Shown: one piece after another, positions 24,230-36,245 of the stretch | Position numbering within the stretch: position 1 is the first letter of the stretch | Layout of the letters: each line of letters opens with the position of its first letter | Assembly: GCA_022495005.1 (NCBI GenBank) | Contig: JAGYXB010000687.1 | Coordinates: 186,001 to 250,000 of the forward strand | Source: Rhyacophila brunnea | Taxonomy: Eukaryota; Arthropoda; Insecta; Trichoptera; Rhyacophilidae | Direction: 5' to 3' | DNA length: 64,000 bases | The notes under the pieces: generated by a model | Database searches by the model: none | Seen by the model: the letters and a program-made list of their open reading frames with translations, nothing else | What the model was told of the DNA's origin: nothing | Made by a program: the position numbers and the translations under genes

Positions 24230-25159
24230 AAGGGTGTTTTTTTTAGAGGTATAGAACTTTGAAATGGAATAAAACAAAGATGACTTTTTATATTGACATG
24301 AAATTTACTTTATTCGAAAGATGCTCTTCTGGCATTATAATTTAAATATGACTTCTGGCATATGACCGCCACGGCTGGCTCGGACGTAGTCTAATCTGGA
24401 GGTCCAATTTTCGATGACTTTTTCCAACATTTGTGGCCGTATATCGGCAATAACGCGGCGAATGTTGTCCTCCAAGTGGTCAATCGTTTCGGGCTTATCG
24501 GCGTAGACTAGCGACTTCACATATCCCCACAGAAAATAGTCAAGCGGCGTTAAATCGCACGATCTTGGAGGCCAATTCACGGGTCCGAAACGTGAAACTA
24601 TGCGGTTACCAAACGTTTCCTTCAATAAATCAATTGTGGCACGAGCTGTGTGACATGTTGCGCCGTCTTGTTCAAACCACAGCTCCTGCACATCATGGTT
24701 GTTCAATTGATGAACGAAAAAGTCAGTAATCATGGCTCTATAGCGGTCACCATTGACTGTAACGTTCTGACCAGCATCGTTTTTAAAGAAGTACGGACCA
24801 ATTATTCCACCAGCCCATAAAGCACACAAAACAGTAAATTTTTCTGGATGTAACGGTGTCTCAACATACACTTGAGGATTATCATCACTCCAAATACGGC
24901 AGTTTTGTTTATTGACGTATCCATTCAACCAAAAGTGAGCATCATCGCTAAACAAAATTCGCTTATGAAAATCGGGATCAACGGCAATCTTGTTTTAAAA
25001 TAAATTTTCACAATTTGGAAGCGTTGTTCAGGCGTCAGTCTATTCATGTTGAAATGCCAAACCAAACTAAACATAAATCACTTAACAGCTGACAAAATGG
25101 CCGCCAATTAAAAAAGTGCTGCCAGCTTAAAGTTCTATACCTCTAAAAAAAACACCTTT
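24230..25159 (-). mobile_element. Internally deleted IS630/Tc1/mariner element, DD41D type
   Basis: Terminal inverted repeats begin AAGGGTGTTTTTTTTAGAGG at 24230 and close with its complement at about 25159, flanked by TA on both sides. The repeat is about 30 bp with one missing base. Total length is about 930 bp against roughly 1.3 kb expected. The shortfall is explained by a deletion in the transposase gene near 24997. Confidence 0.88.
24335..25047 (-). pseudogene. DD41D transposase, internally deleted
   Basis: The likely original start is ATG 25047 (MNRLTPEQRFQIV). After about 17 codons the frame jumps, near 24997, to IAVDPDFHKRILFSDDAHF, so the DNA-binding region is gone. From 24955 to the stop at 24335 there are 206 uninterrupted codons of catalytic domain: LFSDDAHFW with the first Asp, WFEQDGATCHTA with the second, and DLTPLDYFLWG with the third. 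I count 41 residues between the second and third Asp, matching the DD41D group. Catalytic residues are intact, but without the helix-turn-helix domains it should not be active. Confidence 0.88.
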
Positions 25160-26186
25160 TATATACAGTCTTACCCAATACTATATTATAATAAATATTA
25201 GATAAAAATTTCCATATATAAATTACAAATATATAATATGACGTGTGCATAGTATTAGATAATTTGTACAATGACTAGGCTAAATAGCAGTTTTGAAGAA
25301 GGGTCCACTTTATTATTTTAGCCCATAAAACCAAGGGACACAAGGTGAGTCGACTGTCTGCAACTATTGCATGGGCGTTCATATTCACGTGCCAATACAT
25401 ATTATGATACTGACGTAACTGTTGAAAATAATACATTCTCTACCACGTGTTTTTTTTTTTTTTGAATTATTAATAATTATGTCCTTGCTTTTTCGTACAA
25501 GGTGGTTGTTAGTAATTTTGAACAATCACAAACACCCAGGCTTTGAGAAATACACATAAATATTGTGTCCTGACCGGGATCGAACCCAGAACTCCCGGGT
25601 GGAAGGCAAGCGCCTAACGCACTGCACCACGAGAGCCGCCTTTTTACCACATGATTAAGTTTATCCCATATTTTTCCAAACCCAATAGGGTAAAAGCCAG
25701 TTCTCATTAATTTTATGTTCCCTGGGTGAAATACTATAAATTGTGTATTTCTTTAATCAAGAGCTTCCTCAAGATTCATGTAAACAAAAGCTTCGGCCTA
25801 CATATAATCGATTTATTGATCTCGCAGAGCTTAATTAGCACCCTCGCAACTAAACCGCCACAAGTCCAAATTTACGTGTGTTGAGTTAATTACTACGTTT
25901 CATTGTCTATCGTTCATAGTATATGTACCGCAAATTTCATATCTCTAAGTCATCAAATTCAAGTCAAAACTTCATTCAATATCTAAACATATTTCAAAAA
26001 CACAGTACAACAATGCGAAAGGTAAAAACTTCAAAGCTGATTTTTTCTGTTTGACGTTTTTGGATTGTGGCAGTTTAGTTGCGAGGGTGCGAATTCGGGG
26101 TGCCGGACGAAATCCCGAAGGCCGAAATCCCAAAAAAAGAAGAAAAAAAAATATAAACAATAATAATTCTCAACATCTACCTTCTT
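25160..26186. other. Non-genic spacer with a SINE
   Basis: It contains the family A SINE at 25530-25640. The rest is AT-rich without a recognisable gene; a short 62-codon minus-strand frame at 25972-26160 is hydrophobic and unconvincing. Confidence 0.4.
25530..25640 (-). repeat. tRNA-derived SINE, family A
   Basis: The minus strand reads a clear A box (GTGGTGCAGTGCGTTAGGCG) and B box (GGGTTCGATCCCGG), followed by the shared tail TCAGGACACAATATTTATG. It is the best-conserved internal promoter of the family in this window. Confidence 0.8.
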
Positions 26187-26414
26187 TCGACCATGTCCGA
26201 TTCTAATAGGATCACATGGGCCTCCATAGAGTGGAGGTTTGTATTAACAGATTTTTGTTTTTACGAGAAATGGATGTCAGCCACTTGCTCAACCTATTAG
26301 GTCCATACCCTGACTCACACACAAATTGAAAAACAATGTGTGTACTTGAAAGACCCAGGATTCGACCGGGGGGACCCACGGCGTTATAGTCCAACGCTTA
26401 AGCCGCGCGGCCAC
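26187..26414 (-). mobile_element. tRNA-derived SINE, family B
   Basis: This is the reverse complement of the copy at 19759-19993 over its whole length. The A box lies at the right end (GCGCGGCTTAAGCGTTGGAC on the minus strand) and the body ends at CCATGTCCGATTCTAATAGG. A few indels in the B box (TCGACCGGGGGGACCC on the plus strand) show decay. Confidence 0.85.
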
Positions 26415-27624
26415 CTACCTACCCGAAAGCAAAAATACTATTTTTTTTTAAAGAAAATACAATAAAAACTATAAAATCTAAATTCGAAATATTCTAAATA
26501 ATGATGGCATTGTAACACTAATACGAAACGAGTGCATCCCTGATAAATTAATCGAGTGGTTGATTTTTTGCTTTGTTTACGCATGTCCGGTTTATACTTT
26601 TTTTGTGACAGTTCATTTAAAAAGTAATGGTTCACCACACACACATTCAAAACTAATTTAAATTTTAGAATTATTTTTCTCAATATAAATTTACTGATAC
26701 TGAACTCTGGAACTAAGATAAAAAAAATCTAATTTGTACCTTCTATCGGGGTGAAAAAACGCCAGTTCGTAACTTTTTTTTACACCACCTATTATCAAGA
26801 TAACATAAAAATCCATTGTAGTATACAAAGGCAACATAATACTGCGGGCGGGTACCGAGTAATATGCAGGTATCAGATATCTATATAAAAATCTTATTAT
26901 CTGAACCCACACATTCTAGCGCCATCCATCCTTTATTAGCTGGATAGAAAATACGTCGTAACGACCCCTTTAGAGCTGGCACCGCACAGCTTCCCTCTCG
27001 GCGTGGCTTACTTTTTACAACAGAAAAGTCAAAGTCCTCTCATCAATCCAGAATAAGGACGCCACTGTGCAGCGCTACCAATCGAAATAAAAGATTATGA
27101 CAATACTAAGGGTATGCAGTAAAAAATCTTTATTCAAAAAATAGGTTCTCTTAATAATAATCACTTAGGTACTTCCATATTATCGTTAAAATGTAAATTC
27201 GTCAAAGGATCTCCCATATTATAATTATGTTATTAAGTTTTTTTTCCAATGTGTTAAAAAACGTTTTGACTAATTCATAGTAATGATGTATTTTAACTTG
27301 AAATCGTTTTTATTTATATCAAATCTAATTTTGGCATAGTCACAATATTAAAGCTCGATTTTGATACAAATGAAAACAATTCCAATGTATGTATACACAT
27401 TTTTATTTTTTATATAAAACGTTAACATATGTATGTTTAAATTTAAAATACATCTATTTTCCTATAAAATATAAATGTGAATAATGTGAATTCCTTTATA
27501 TTTGTATCGATTCAAGCCTTGACTGCAACAAAACTCAGTTCAATTTAAATTTTAAAAAAAAAGTTATTCACATTTGTATTTTATCAATATTTTAAGATAA
27601 AAAAAAACACAGACTATTATTCGC
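26415..27624. other. AT-rich non-genic stretch
   Basis: Nothing identifiable. Short minus-strand frames at 26438-26683 and 26691-26912 have no recognisable motif. Confidence 0.4.
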
Positions 27625-27845
27625 TACATACATAATTTGAAAACCTATATCCCCACTATAAAATTTGAAAAAATACGACATTCTACTTGAACCTGTAACC
27701 ACTGGATTCGCACCAATGTGTGCTTTAACCAATTAAACGACGGGCATCCTACTTAATTACGACAAATATAACTAGCAGTTCTTACATGAAATGCTTATCA
27801 AATTGAGTTACATAATGTTGACTATCAGTTTTTGTGTTTTTTAAT
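27625..27845 (-). repeat. Dispersed repeat with tRNA-like core, family C
   Basis: It aligns with 17535-17790 over its whole length, both the tRNA-like core (CGCACCAATGTGTGCTTTAA on the plus strand) and the flank ending GACTATCAGTTTTTGTGTTT. Shared sequence on both sides of the core shows the repeat unit is at least 220 bp. Confidence 0.7.
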
Positions 27846-28204
27846 TTATTCGTTGAATAAAATAAATGCTTTATTGAAATAGTTACTACATTTTAATGAT
27901 AAAAATACTCATAAAATACGATACGGTGACTTTCAAATAACACACGTCATTTTATATGTTTTTTTTTAATTGTTAGTTTATGTTTCAACTAAAAAAAGTT
28001 TTATAATGTTTTTAGATGCGTGTTAATTATTTAAAATGAAAGTTATAAGGAAAATATATTAAATTGCCGGTCAGCATTACTCGTAGAGTCATTACGGTCG
28101 CCCTTAAGAAGGTTCCACATCGCTTAATAAATGTCAATAATAATATTAATGCGATACGACACCAGTCCTCTGTGGCACTGTGCTAAAAATATAAAAGCTC
28201 CCGC

Positions 28205-28470
28205 CGATCACTGGGACATGTCCCGCTCCCCTCTCTCTTCAACTAATCCTGCCGCACTTACAAAGCAGAAAGTACCCCGCCACACAGGGAGCTCCGTGGT
28301 CTGACTGATCTGCGGAAAACTACCCGGCGCTCCGGTCCGGGATTCGAACTCGGTACCACCGCAAAGCCAGTCCCGGGAGACCCGAGATAGACGACCGGCG
28401 TCGAACTCACGCCATGCATTTTTCACTGTACGTGTGTTTCCTGCGCCTGCCTCGAAGAACATGTTGGAAG
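28205..28470 (-). repeat. GC-rich tRNA-derived SINE-like repeat, family D
   Basis: On the minus strand a B box (GAGTTCGAATCCCGG) sits downstream of a GGCTTTGCGGTGGTACC stretch. A GC-rich body follows to about 28205. Composition differs strongly from the surrounding AT-rich DNA. An 88-codon minus-strand frame (28208-28474) crosses it but is explained by low AT content. No second copy was seen in the window, so SINE status is inferred from the B box alone. Confidence 0.5.
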
Positions 28471-28614
28471 CCATGTGTTAGATTTTAGAAATTTTATCAC
28501 TGGTATTACATACAATAATTATTTAACATGAAACTCATTTCATTGTCATAGTAATCTTTATCTTTATCTAACTTATGTACCAAATTATAACGTTTGAGTT
28601 TATATGTATCGATA

Positions 28615-28985
28615 CACCAGTTCAATAGGGGAACAACTCAAAATTTAAAGGTTTTGAGTTAAGAATGCCATTTGATGTAGAAAGGTCTTTTCTTTATAAT
28701 TCAGCAAAAAAAAATAATTAAAAATTTCTTCAATGTGTCATAAAATCGAATAATCCTTTCTAAGATTAATCAGTAATTCCATTATATAATCAAATTTATT
28801 TGTTAATTCGTTATTAAAATGTACAATTTCATTGTGCATTGATGAATTCCACTAAATCAAATACAAAAAATATACACTTTCATCGAAATCAAGGCTTTAA
28901 AATTAAAATAAGAATTACTGCAAAAAATTCAAACGCCATTATCTCGGAACAAGGTTTTATGAGTTGTTCCCCTATTGAACTGGTG
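28615..28985. mobile_element. 371-bp MITE with TA duplication
   Basis: CACCAGTTCAATAGGGGAAC at 28615 is perfectly repeated in inverse orientation ending at 28985, and the repeat extends to at least 25 bp (through AACTC). TA dinucleotides flank both ends (28613-28614 and 28986-28987). The interior is AT-rich and non-coding. Target choice suggests the Tc1/mariner superfamily. Confidence 0.8.
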
Positions 28986-30136
28986 TATCGGTATGTAGGT
29001 ATAATATAATTAAACCGGAGTGTATATTAATTGTAAAAATATCTAAAATAATGTTTTCGAGCGTTGACCTATACCAGGGCACTCTCGCATGCAAAATTTC
29101 AATATCAAACTGACTTAACTTTTCAACTTCATACAATATGTACCTACCTATTATATCATTATTTGATTATGCTAATAGAATAGAGCAGCAATGCTTTAAA
29201 ACCAATAATACTGATTCGCAATATCTATTACTAAAGCAACGTTGTTATTATTATTAAAATTACCTCAGTAATATATTATACAGTATTGAGTATGCCTTTC
29301 TTGGAGGATTTCTCTCCATCCAAAAATCTGATGAAAACGCGCAATCATGGATCGAGGCTTCGCCGGTACCTCTGTAGTGCTGACAATGTGATTTTCTGTT
29401 ACAGTAACTATGCTTTTGCTAATGAATATCTCAATGCTGTCGCCAATACCCTGCCGCCTTACGAGTGAATGAATAAACTAAGGTGATGTTTTCAAAACAT
29501 TGCCAGTAACTTCGTCAGCCACATTACGTACGTATCAAATTCTAAATACACTATGTTAGACATAAAATAACATTCAGTAAATAATAATATTCAAATTCAT
29601 TACAGAACCTTTAAAAAATTGTCATTGGCGACATCTCGTATGTATTGACGAACTATAAATTATTGTTCTATATTTGAATTTCAGGAAAATTTTATAGTGA
29701 CATATTATTTGTATGAGGTTCTATATATTGTTTATTTTCTACTATACACCAAGCAATATAGTGTGCATTCCCTTATTTACAGAGTATGCAACGTGTGTGC
29801 CAGTGTGAGAGGCAGTTCAAAAAAGAATAAATTCTAGACAGTCTAATTCAAAGCTCCAATGCACGATCGTTATGACATGTTCGAATGCTTTGGTGGCTGT
29901 TTTCTTCGTGCGATAATATAATGAAAACTGCTCTTCCCTTATCGACACAGTGACAATTAATAATCTTTTATTTTAGATAAGAGTTCTTTATTTTAGCGCT
30001 GTATCCTTTAGGTTTATTCTAAATTCGTACCATATCATCATATATTTTTTTAAAACCAAGTACTGTGCATCGATTGACACAGATAAAAAACGTTGAAAAA
30101 ATATCTGATTCTGACATCTTTTTTATTATTGTTTCT
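28986..30136. other. AT-rich non-genic stretch
   Basis: One 60-codon plus-strand frame at 29286-29468 (MSMPFLEDFSPSKNLMKTRN at its start) stands out slightly for composition, but there is no family match or splice context. Otherwise nothing was seen. Confidence 0.4.
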
Positions 30137-30306
30137 TTATTAAACACCATAACAGGCCGTGAAGCCCAATAATTGTGGTAAAACTCCCAGGCTTGAGGAA
30201 TTTACATAATTAGATTATGTAAATATATTTTAACCTCGCCGGGAATCGAACCCAAAACTCCGGGATGGAAGGCCAGCGCCTTACGCACTGCACCACGAGA
30301 GCCACC
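30137..30306 (-). repeat. tRNA-derived SINE, family A
   Basis: The minus strand reads GTGGTGCAGTGCGTAAGGCG (A-box region), then GGGTTCGATTCCCGG (B box), and runs on to a shared 3' end with AACAGGCCGTGAAG on the plus strand. A small internal duplication of TTAGATTATGTAA-like sequence is present. Confidence 0.8.
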
Positions 30307-31091
30307 TATCTTGAAGATTGACAACTCGGAAAATCAAAAAGGGTCTGATTCTGAAGGGAATTTTTTTCAATTAGCAGATCAGAGCACACATTTTAGGGCG
30401 CCGTGAGAGAATTTATGCAAAGGCGGCGTGAATCTAGAAAGTATGGAAACCACTGCCTCATAAAATTGAAATGTATAAATAACAATGTTGCCATCTTTTT
30501 ACATTTACATTGTGACGCGAGGCTGTGCCAAATATTCGTAAGTTTTTTAAGGGAACTTCCCGAAGCAGTGTAGGTACATCAGCAAGTCACTTCGAAAGTT
30601 AAGTTCGAAGCTCAAATGAGATGACCTAAATTGGCTCAACTTTGATTAATGAGATGAAAATACTGTCTGTCATATTTCAAAGAATTGCTACGAGATGGGG
30701 CTAAAAACAGCTATTGATTTATATACAAAATAGTGCGCGAGAACATTATAACATTGTTATAAGTAACTCAACAAACATAGATAGGTAGTTATCGCAAAAA
30801 ATGACTCTTCAATAATTTAAGTTCCGTTGCCAAAAATATTAAATATTGATATAAATTACAAAGTAAATTGATGTGCCATCACAACTAAGAGATGTTCCGT
30901 ATATATCGAGGGTTATGCCGAGACTGGCGTATTAGTATAATATTTACTTAGGTAACTGAATATAAAAATTTCCATAGAAATCGTTGCTTTTTTTCAGAAA
31001 GCACAATGATAATGAAATTTACATATAACGTAAAGGGGACATTTTTTTTTAAATATCGGTATTTAATTATTAAACCTCAATATTAGATATG
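30307..31091. other. Non-genic spacer
   Basis: No gene or repeat was recognised. The sequence is AT-rich with many short stops in all frames. Confidence 0.4.
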
Positions 31092-31290
31092 TGTTATCGC
31101 GATGGTCGAGCGATAACATGTCGGCTTACAAAATCGCGGGTCTCGGGTTCGAAGCTTGTGTCTGGAAAATTGATACGTTAATTGGACACAAAGCATGGAC
31201 CTAATAATTTGAGTGTGAGTGAAAGTGTCCAACAGCCATTTCTCGTAAAAATACAAATATATTAAGAAATCTCTTCGTGAAGACAGATCA
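31092..31290 (+). repeat. Degenerate SINE, family B
   Basis: GATGGTCGAGCGATAACATG and GGGTCTCGGGTTCGAAGC give a tRNA-like A and B box pair. The body (GACACAAAGCATGGACCTAAT, then CATTTCTCGTAAAAATAC) aligns with the complete copy at 19759-19993. An 88-codon frame at 31293-31559 starts just after it and has no recognisable function. Confidence 0.65.
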
Positions 31291-31789
31291 GATTGTTGAG
31301 CCATTTTGTTAATATATTCAGGATAGAATATATTGGCGAATCTAGAAAAAAAGGATACAGAGATATATGCCCTCTTGTCGTTTTTAATATTGAGGTTGTA
31401 CACAAATCGTTTTCTAATGATATTCACGAAAAATATCTTATTTTCATTCGCGACATGGATTCTATCGCCGTAACTAACCCGCCCTCACCTTACAGCGATC
31501 TTACAAAAGCGATCTACGTGCTACAAAAATCATGTAGCATGAAGCGCGGTACGTGTTGATAGATCGAAGGAAATACCGCCATCTTGTGCTTTCCTTATGC
31601 TCTGGTACTATAGCGTTAAATTTATATTATAGAGGTTTTTTACAAATAGCTTACTGAAGCGTCAATCTGAGATTTTGGCATATTGTTTGACTCAAGATTA
31701 TCTTTTCACTCATACGACATTACTAAAGCTCTGCGTGCAAGCAAGATTCTAAGCTTGCAAGTTCATCATGCGGCAAGAACCTAAATGTT

Positions 31790-32200
31790 TCACGTAGATA
31801 CAATATACGTGTCGTTAGTCGGAGTATTCTTGAATATGGGTCCAATATCTGGAGTCGTTATGAGGTTCCCCACAAGCTTATTTTAGAGCGTATCTAGAAG
31901 ACATTATTTTTATTTCAACATATGTATTTTATAACTATTCTCCTTTTGATAATCTTTCAAACGAGTATTTTCCGACTATCTTTTTTCAATGCATGCTCGT
32001 CTTTCACTCTTTTGAAGCTCGCAGGTCACTTCTGCTCTTAAACCATTTTTCCCTGCTCTGACGTCAACAATACTGATGTTCTGAAAAATTTTAATCTGTA
32101 TGCACTTGTCAATTACACACGTGATGAAAACCTTTTCCTCAAGGCAGGCCAGGCCTATCAGGCACTAATAGCGAAAGGTGTGCAGTTGTCAATGCGCTTC
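31790..32200 (+). pseudogene. Degenerate non-LTR retrotransposon (RT C-terminal region)
   Basis: The reading RSILEYGSNIWS at about 31821-31856, followed by HKLILERI and a stop, matches the conserved region just after the reverse transcriptase palm in Jockey/CR1-type LINEs (usually PILEYGSVVWSP with IERVQKRF). Downstream, FHSFEARRSLLLL in another frame resembles the following segment. Several stops and frameshifts are present and no full domain remains. Confidence 0.6.
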
Positions 32201-32299
32201 ATAGAGACGAAGATATCTAAAGTTGTTTCTGTTTAGAATTTTTTATTTAATATTATTCTTTGGTTGGTTTTTCTATTATCGTTTGATTTAACTGTAGTA

Positions 32300-32535
32300 T
32301 TCTTTGGTTCGGCGGAGGATAAGTATAGAAGATGACGGATGAACGGAATGAAGACGGTAGTAGTTGTTCATAATGATGGAGGAGGCGAGATTTTATTTAC
32401 TGTTGAAAAAAACTACAATGGTACAATCGATGCAATATAATAAATAAAACGGTATTTCGGTGCGATGTATCTTTAACGGAAACTTGTAATCGAGTGAGAT
32501 GTCCAATCGATTCTGATCCGCTATTTATTGACCGG
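32300..32535 (+). repeat. LTR-like dispersed repeat, copy 2
   Basis: It shares ordered blocks with 18745-19025: GATTTTATTTAC, TAATCGAGTG, ATGTCCAAT and TCCGCTATTTATTGACC. It lies just downstream of the LINE remnant. It could be a solo LTR; its borders are unresolved. Confidence 0.4.
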
Positions 32536-35500
32536 CCGCATTATGAAATAATATTTTGAAATTATTATGAAATAATATTAATTCGCGATGTTATGAAATT
32601 GCAGATCCGCTATCCCATAACATTGCGAAATCATATTATAAATATAGGTAAGTACTGACTGATTGTACGTGAAAAATGAATATTTAATAAATAATTAATT
32701 GAGATCTAGGTTATAGGTATCCGATGACAGCCACATACCTTTTGTTTTTATCCTAAATATCAAGTTGTGAACGTCTTGAATTAACATTTTTATGTACCTA
32801 TATACTCAATATGTTATTTATTTTTAAATAATAAAAATAACTTCTAAAATGGCAAAATACTAAATAAAACATAAACTTATGTGAGTTGGTGAATATATTC
32901 TTTTGATAAGAGAAAGAACTCAACTATAGAAAGTTATCCCTGATGTAGAAGTTGACAAACAAGATTTATACGAACTTCTTGTCATGATTTTTTGTACTGA
33001 AATGTTTCTCTCAGAAACTTTACTTAGGTAAGCAAAAAAATGTTGTAGGGGATTTTAAAAAGCTTGACTTACGGGTAAGAAATAAAGAAAATCTCTCCAT
33101 ATTAAACGATTTGTTTTTCCTCTAAGGCAGCAGCATTATGAGTATGGTTAAATTAGCTAATATTAAATATATAAAAATAATTTAAGGGTGCAAAATTTCA
33201 CGAGTAAAATATGCAAAGCAAACTTTGCGGATTCAACCCCTTGAGTCCCGGGAGGGTGATCGATCACGGGCGCTATTTTATCGGGGCGGATAATTCAAAA
33301 TTAATTTCAATTCATTTTCAAACAATATGCAAAGGAGGTGGCTAGAGATTGAGCACAATGACAACAACGGTGCGCCCACCAGCGGGCGGCGGGGGAAAAA
33401 AATCATTAATTACAAGCCCTATGATAATAATGGCTTATACAAAAGCGTAGAGGCCTTTGAAAAACACACTACACTTGGCGTGAGAGGATGCGGATGAGGA
33501 TAAGCCTCAATGGGATATTATTATTAGGGGTTCGGGTTGTAAAGGGATCAGTGGTGTAAAACCAAAATTAGCTCGGTGATATATTTTTACACAGATTCAA
33601 AGTGAAGACATGGGTAGTTTAATGTGTTATAATAATGTTACGGCGAACTCCACCAAAACTGGCGGGCCCTACTGTTTATTTTGATTCAGCTGAACAATTA
33701 GTTTTCTGACCATGTTAAAATAATTGAGACGTGGTGGTTTTGGTGACGTACAGTTTCTACATATAAAACAATTAGTGTAAATCAAACATAAGCCCGGTCG
33801 CATATACCGTGCAATACGTCGAATTTGTCGATGTGATGTTATCATTCACAAAACAATTTGATGTACTACCGCACATAGCGTCGGTGTGACATTTTTGTTG
33901 GTAGTCGCATGTACTAAATTTTACTCGTCATGGGCCGCATGTTGAATAGGAAAATGTTTCGTCGGCGCATTTGTTTTGGCTAGCCATGTCACAGTCGAGA
34001 CCTTTTGTATGTGCAACCGGGCTTACGGAACATTAGTGCTGGCACACACGGTGTCACGTGTGGGTGACAGGTCACAGCATGATGAGCATGCCCAACAGTG
34101 TTCATAACTGCAATCTCGTTGTTCATCGCTAAAATTACAGTATGTCTGGATATGAGGAAGTATATGGGGTAAAATCGGGATGATATCATAGAGTGGTAGA
34201 AGCAGTGGGGCACAGTGTGATAGTGTGCGAGGTAACAATCAATGGATGTCAGTGGCACCAACAAACTGCGGCGCAGTTCGCTCTCTCAGTAAAACTACGC
34301 AACGTGTGTGAACGTCCCATAAAAACAGTATGGAAATGTCAGTGGTTGTGGTCCAAATAGGGGTGTCAAACTCCGATCGGATTTATCTATACTTTAATAC
34401 CTTTATTTTAATATGAAACCGATAGCAAGTATCAATACTTGTCTTATACGGATTGGTAAAGGTGTGCAATTTTTTTTGATACGATATTAAGTTAAAGGTG
34501 TAAATTTAACATAGTATCTACTTTTTACGGTAATTTACATACATTACATTAGAACAATACATGTTGATTGAAAAAGAGTATTTATTTTGTATTTTATCCA
34601 GCCCGCACGATTTGATATGAATGCGGTAAGCTCTGTTATATTATGTAAGCGAATATTTTTATAGCTAAGTAGGTACATGAATGTTGCCAGAATAACAAAT
34701 TGAAAAACCCCTGGTACGATAACATGATGCGTGATTTAGATAGTGATTTGTGAACTTAGTAGCCATTTTAAAATTTGTCGACGAATCTAACGGAAAAAAA
34801 CCTTATTTTTTAAATTGGAACAAATCAATAACATAGGCAAGTGGAGTCTCTCCTGATATTTAACCTTATGCCCTATAGACGCGCGAGCATCGTCCGAGCC
34901 GAGCATGTGACAGAACTTTTCCGGTACCCTTAAACGGTGTACCGAACATGTTCGCGCTGATTCACTTCACTGACGGTTTATTAAAAGGTCTCGAGGCAGT
35001 GTGTAGGCTGCATTATATTTTGCACTGTATTTTTAACAGTGTATTTTGCAATAGTCGTGTTGTCATTTATTTTCATTTTGTTCAGTTAGTAAGTATAGAG
35101 TTACATTAGAGTCTATTTCACAGCCGTTTATTTAAAATGAAGATTATACCCCGTATGGGTCTTGGGTGACTATAATTGCCAACTTTTAATAAATTTTACT
35201 ATTTCTAAGACAGAATTCAGTGAAGGGTTCAGTTATCACCAAAAGAAAACAGTCACTAAAGCAAATGAATCTATCATTGTGACCATGCATCAGCGCATTG
35301 AATTAACATTAGTTGGACTTATAAAAACTTTTGAATAACATGAAGCGCCTAGGTATTAAATACAACATACATTTTGTAACCGTCTGCATTAATCTATTCT
35401 ACTCAGTTATAAATTTAATAAAACATAATATAGTAATTATGGAATTATGGCCCATATAGCCAAATAAATAATCACGTACTCGGGTAATTCATGAATGCTT

Positions 35501-35562
35501 AAAGAAGCATGACTATGGGTAGAAGAGATGCTTAAAATGACTGTGCGATGACTTCACACATA
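32536..35562. other. Non-genic stretch
   Basis: No gene was recognised. Two higher-G+C patches are present, about 33230-33400 and 33640-34320. The latter carries overlapping minus-strand frames (33989-34264 and 34023-34238) that look like chance frames. CCACCAAAAC near 33650 and GTTTTGGTGG near 33740 could form a small hairpin. Confidence 0.4.
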
Positions 35563-35570
35563 TCCAGATC

Positions 35571-36149
35571 CAGTGGCGAAGGGTGGAGGTAGGCTGTTGA
35601 GATCCACCATAAATAGTGCACACTACTTTTTATCGGGCATATGTATTTGTTTTTATTGAAATAAGACAACAATTTACAGATGTGGTCGGTTAGTTTTTAA
35701 GGTTCAATTATACCCTGCAAAAACCAAGCTATAATAGATAATAGTCAAAAAATACTCTTCTATCTATAAAATATCTAAAATTATGCAATTAAATCATACA
35801 TAACTTTAAATATAGATATAATAATATTTTTTATCTATTATAGTTTGGTTTAGGCAGGGCTTAATGAAATTAAAAAAATTAACCAACAATATGTGTAATA
35901 TGTATTCTTAATCCAACGAACATAAATGAGTATGAATGAAAAAGTGTGCACAATTTTGTCTTATCGCCCAAAATATACCAATACTATTACGGTTTGGTTT
36001 AGGGAGGGTTTAATTGATTTTCAAAAACTAATCAATACCATCTGTAAATTGTAGTCTTAATTCAATAAAAAAAATATGTATGAGTAACAAAGTTTAATGT
36101 GCACTTTTTATAGCGGTTCTTAACAGCCTACCTTCACCCTTCGCTACTG
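35571..36149. mobile_element. Non-autonomous hAT element
   Basis: The left end CAGTGGCGAAGGGTGGAGGT and the right end TTCACCCTTCGCTACTG form a TIR of about 30 bp with mismatches, including AGGCTGTT and AACAGCCT inside. Flanking CCAGAT occurs on both sides, consistent with a slightly decayed 8-bp hAT duplication. The interior is AT-rich, contains internal repeats (GGTTTAGG..GGGTTTAA) and encodes nothing. A truncated relative is at 9700-9868. It sits just downstream of the last located Cog4 exon. Confidence 0.75.
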
Positions 36150-36245
36150 CCAGATACTATAAACAATTATTGTAGACAATTATTACAAGAAAAAAACATG
36201 TTATACACAATAACTTTTGAAACAATCTTTAGTTATAAATCCTAC

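Noticed and set aside
25530..25640. Functional tRNA gene
   Set aside because: A and B boxes are good, but the acceptor stem does not pair and the same sequence recurs as a SINE with a body and tail.
28208..28474. 88-codon minus-strand frame
   Set aside because: It is created by the GC-rich tRNA-derived repeat there and has no recognisable protein motif.
33640..33760. Small inverted repeat around CCACCAAAAC and GTTTTGGTGG
   Set aside because: Pairing is limited to about ten bases and no flanking duplication was seen.
33989..34264. Overlapping minus-strand frames of 91 and 71 codons
   Set aside because: They are low-complexity chance frames in two registers with no family resemblance or splice context.
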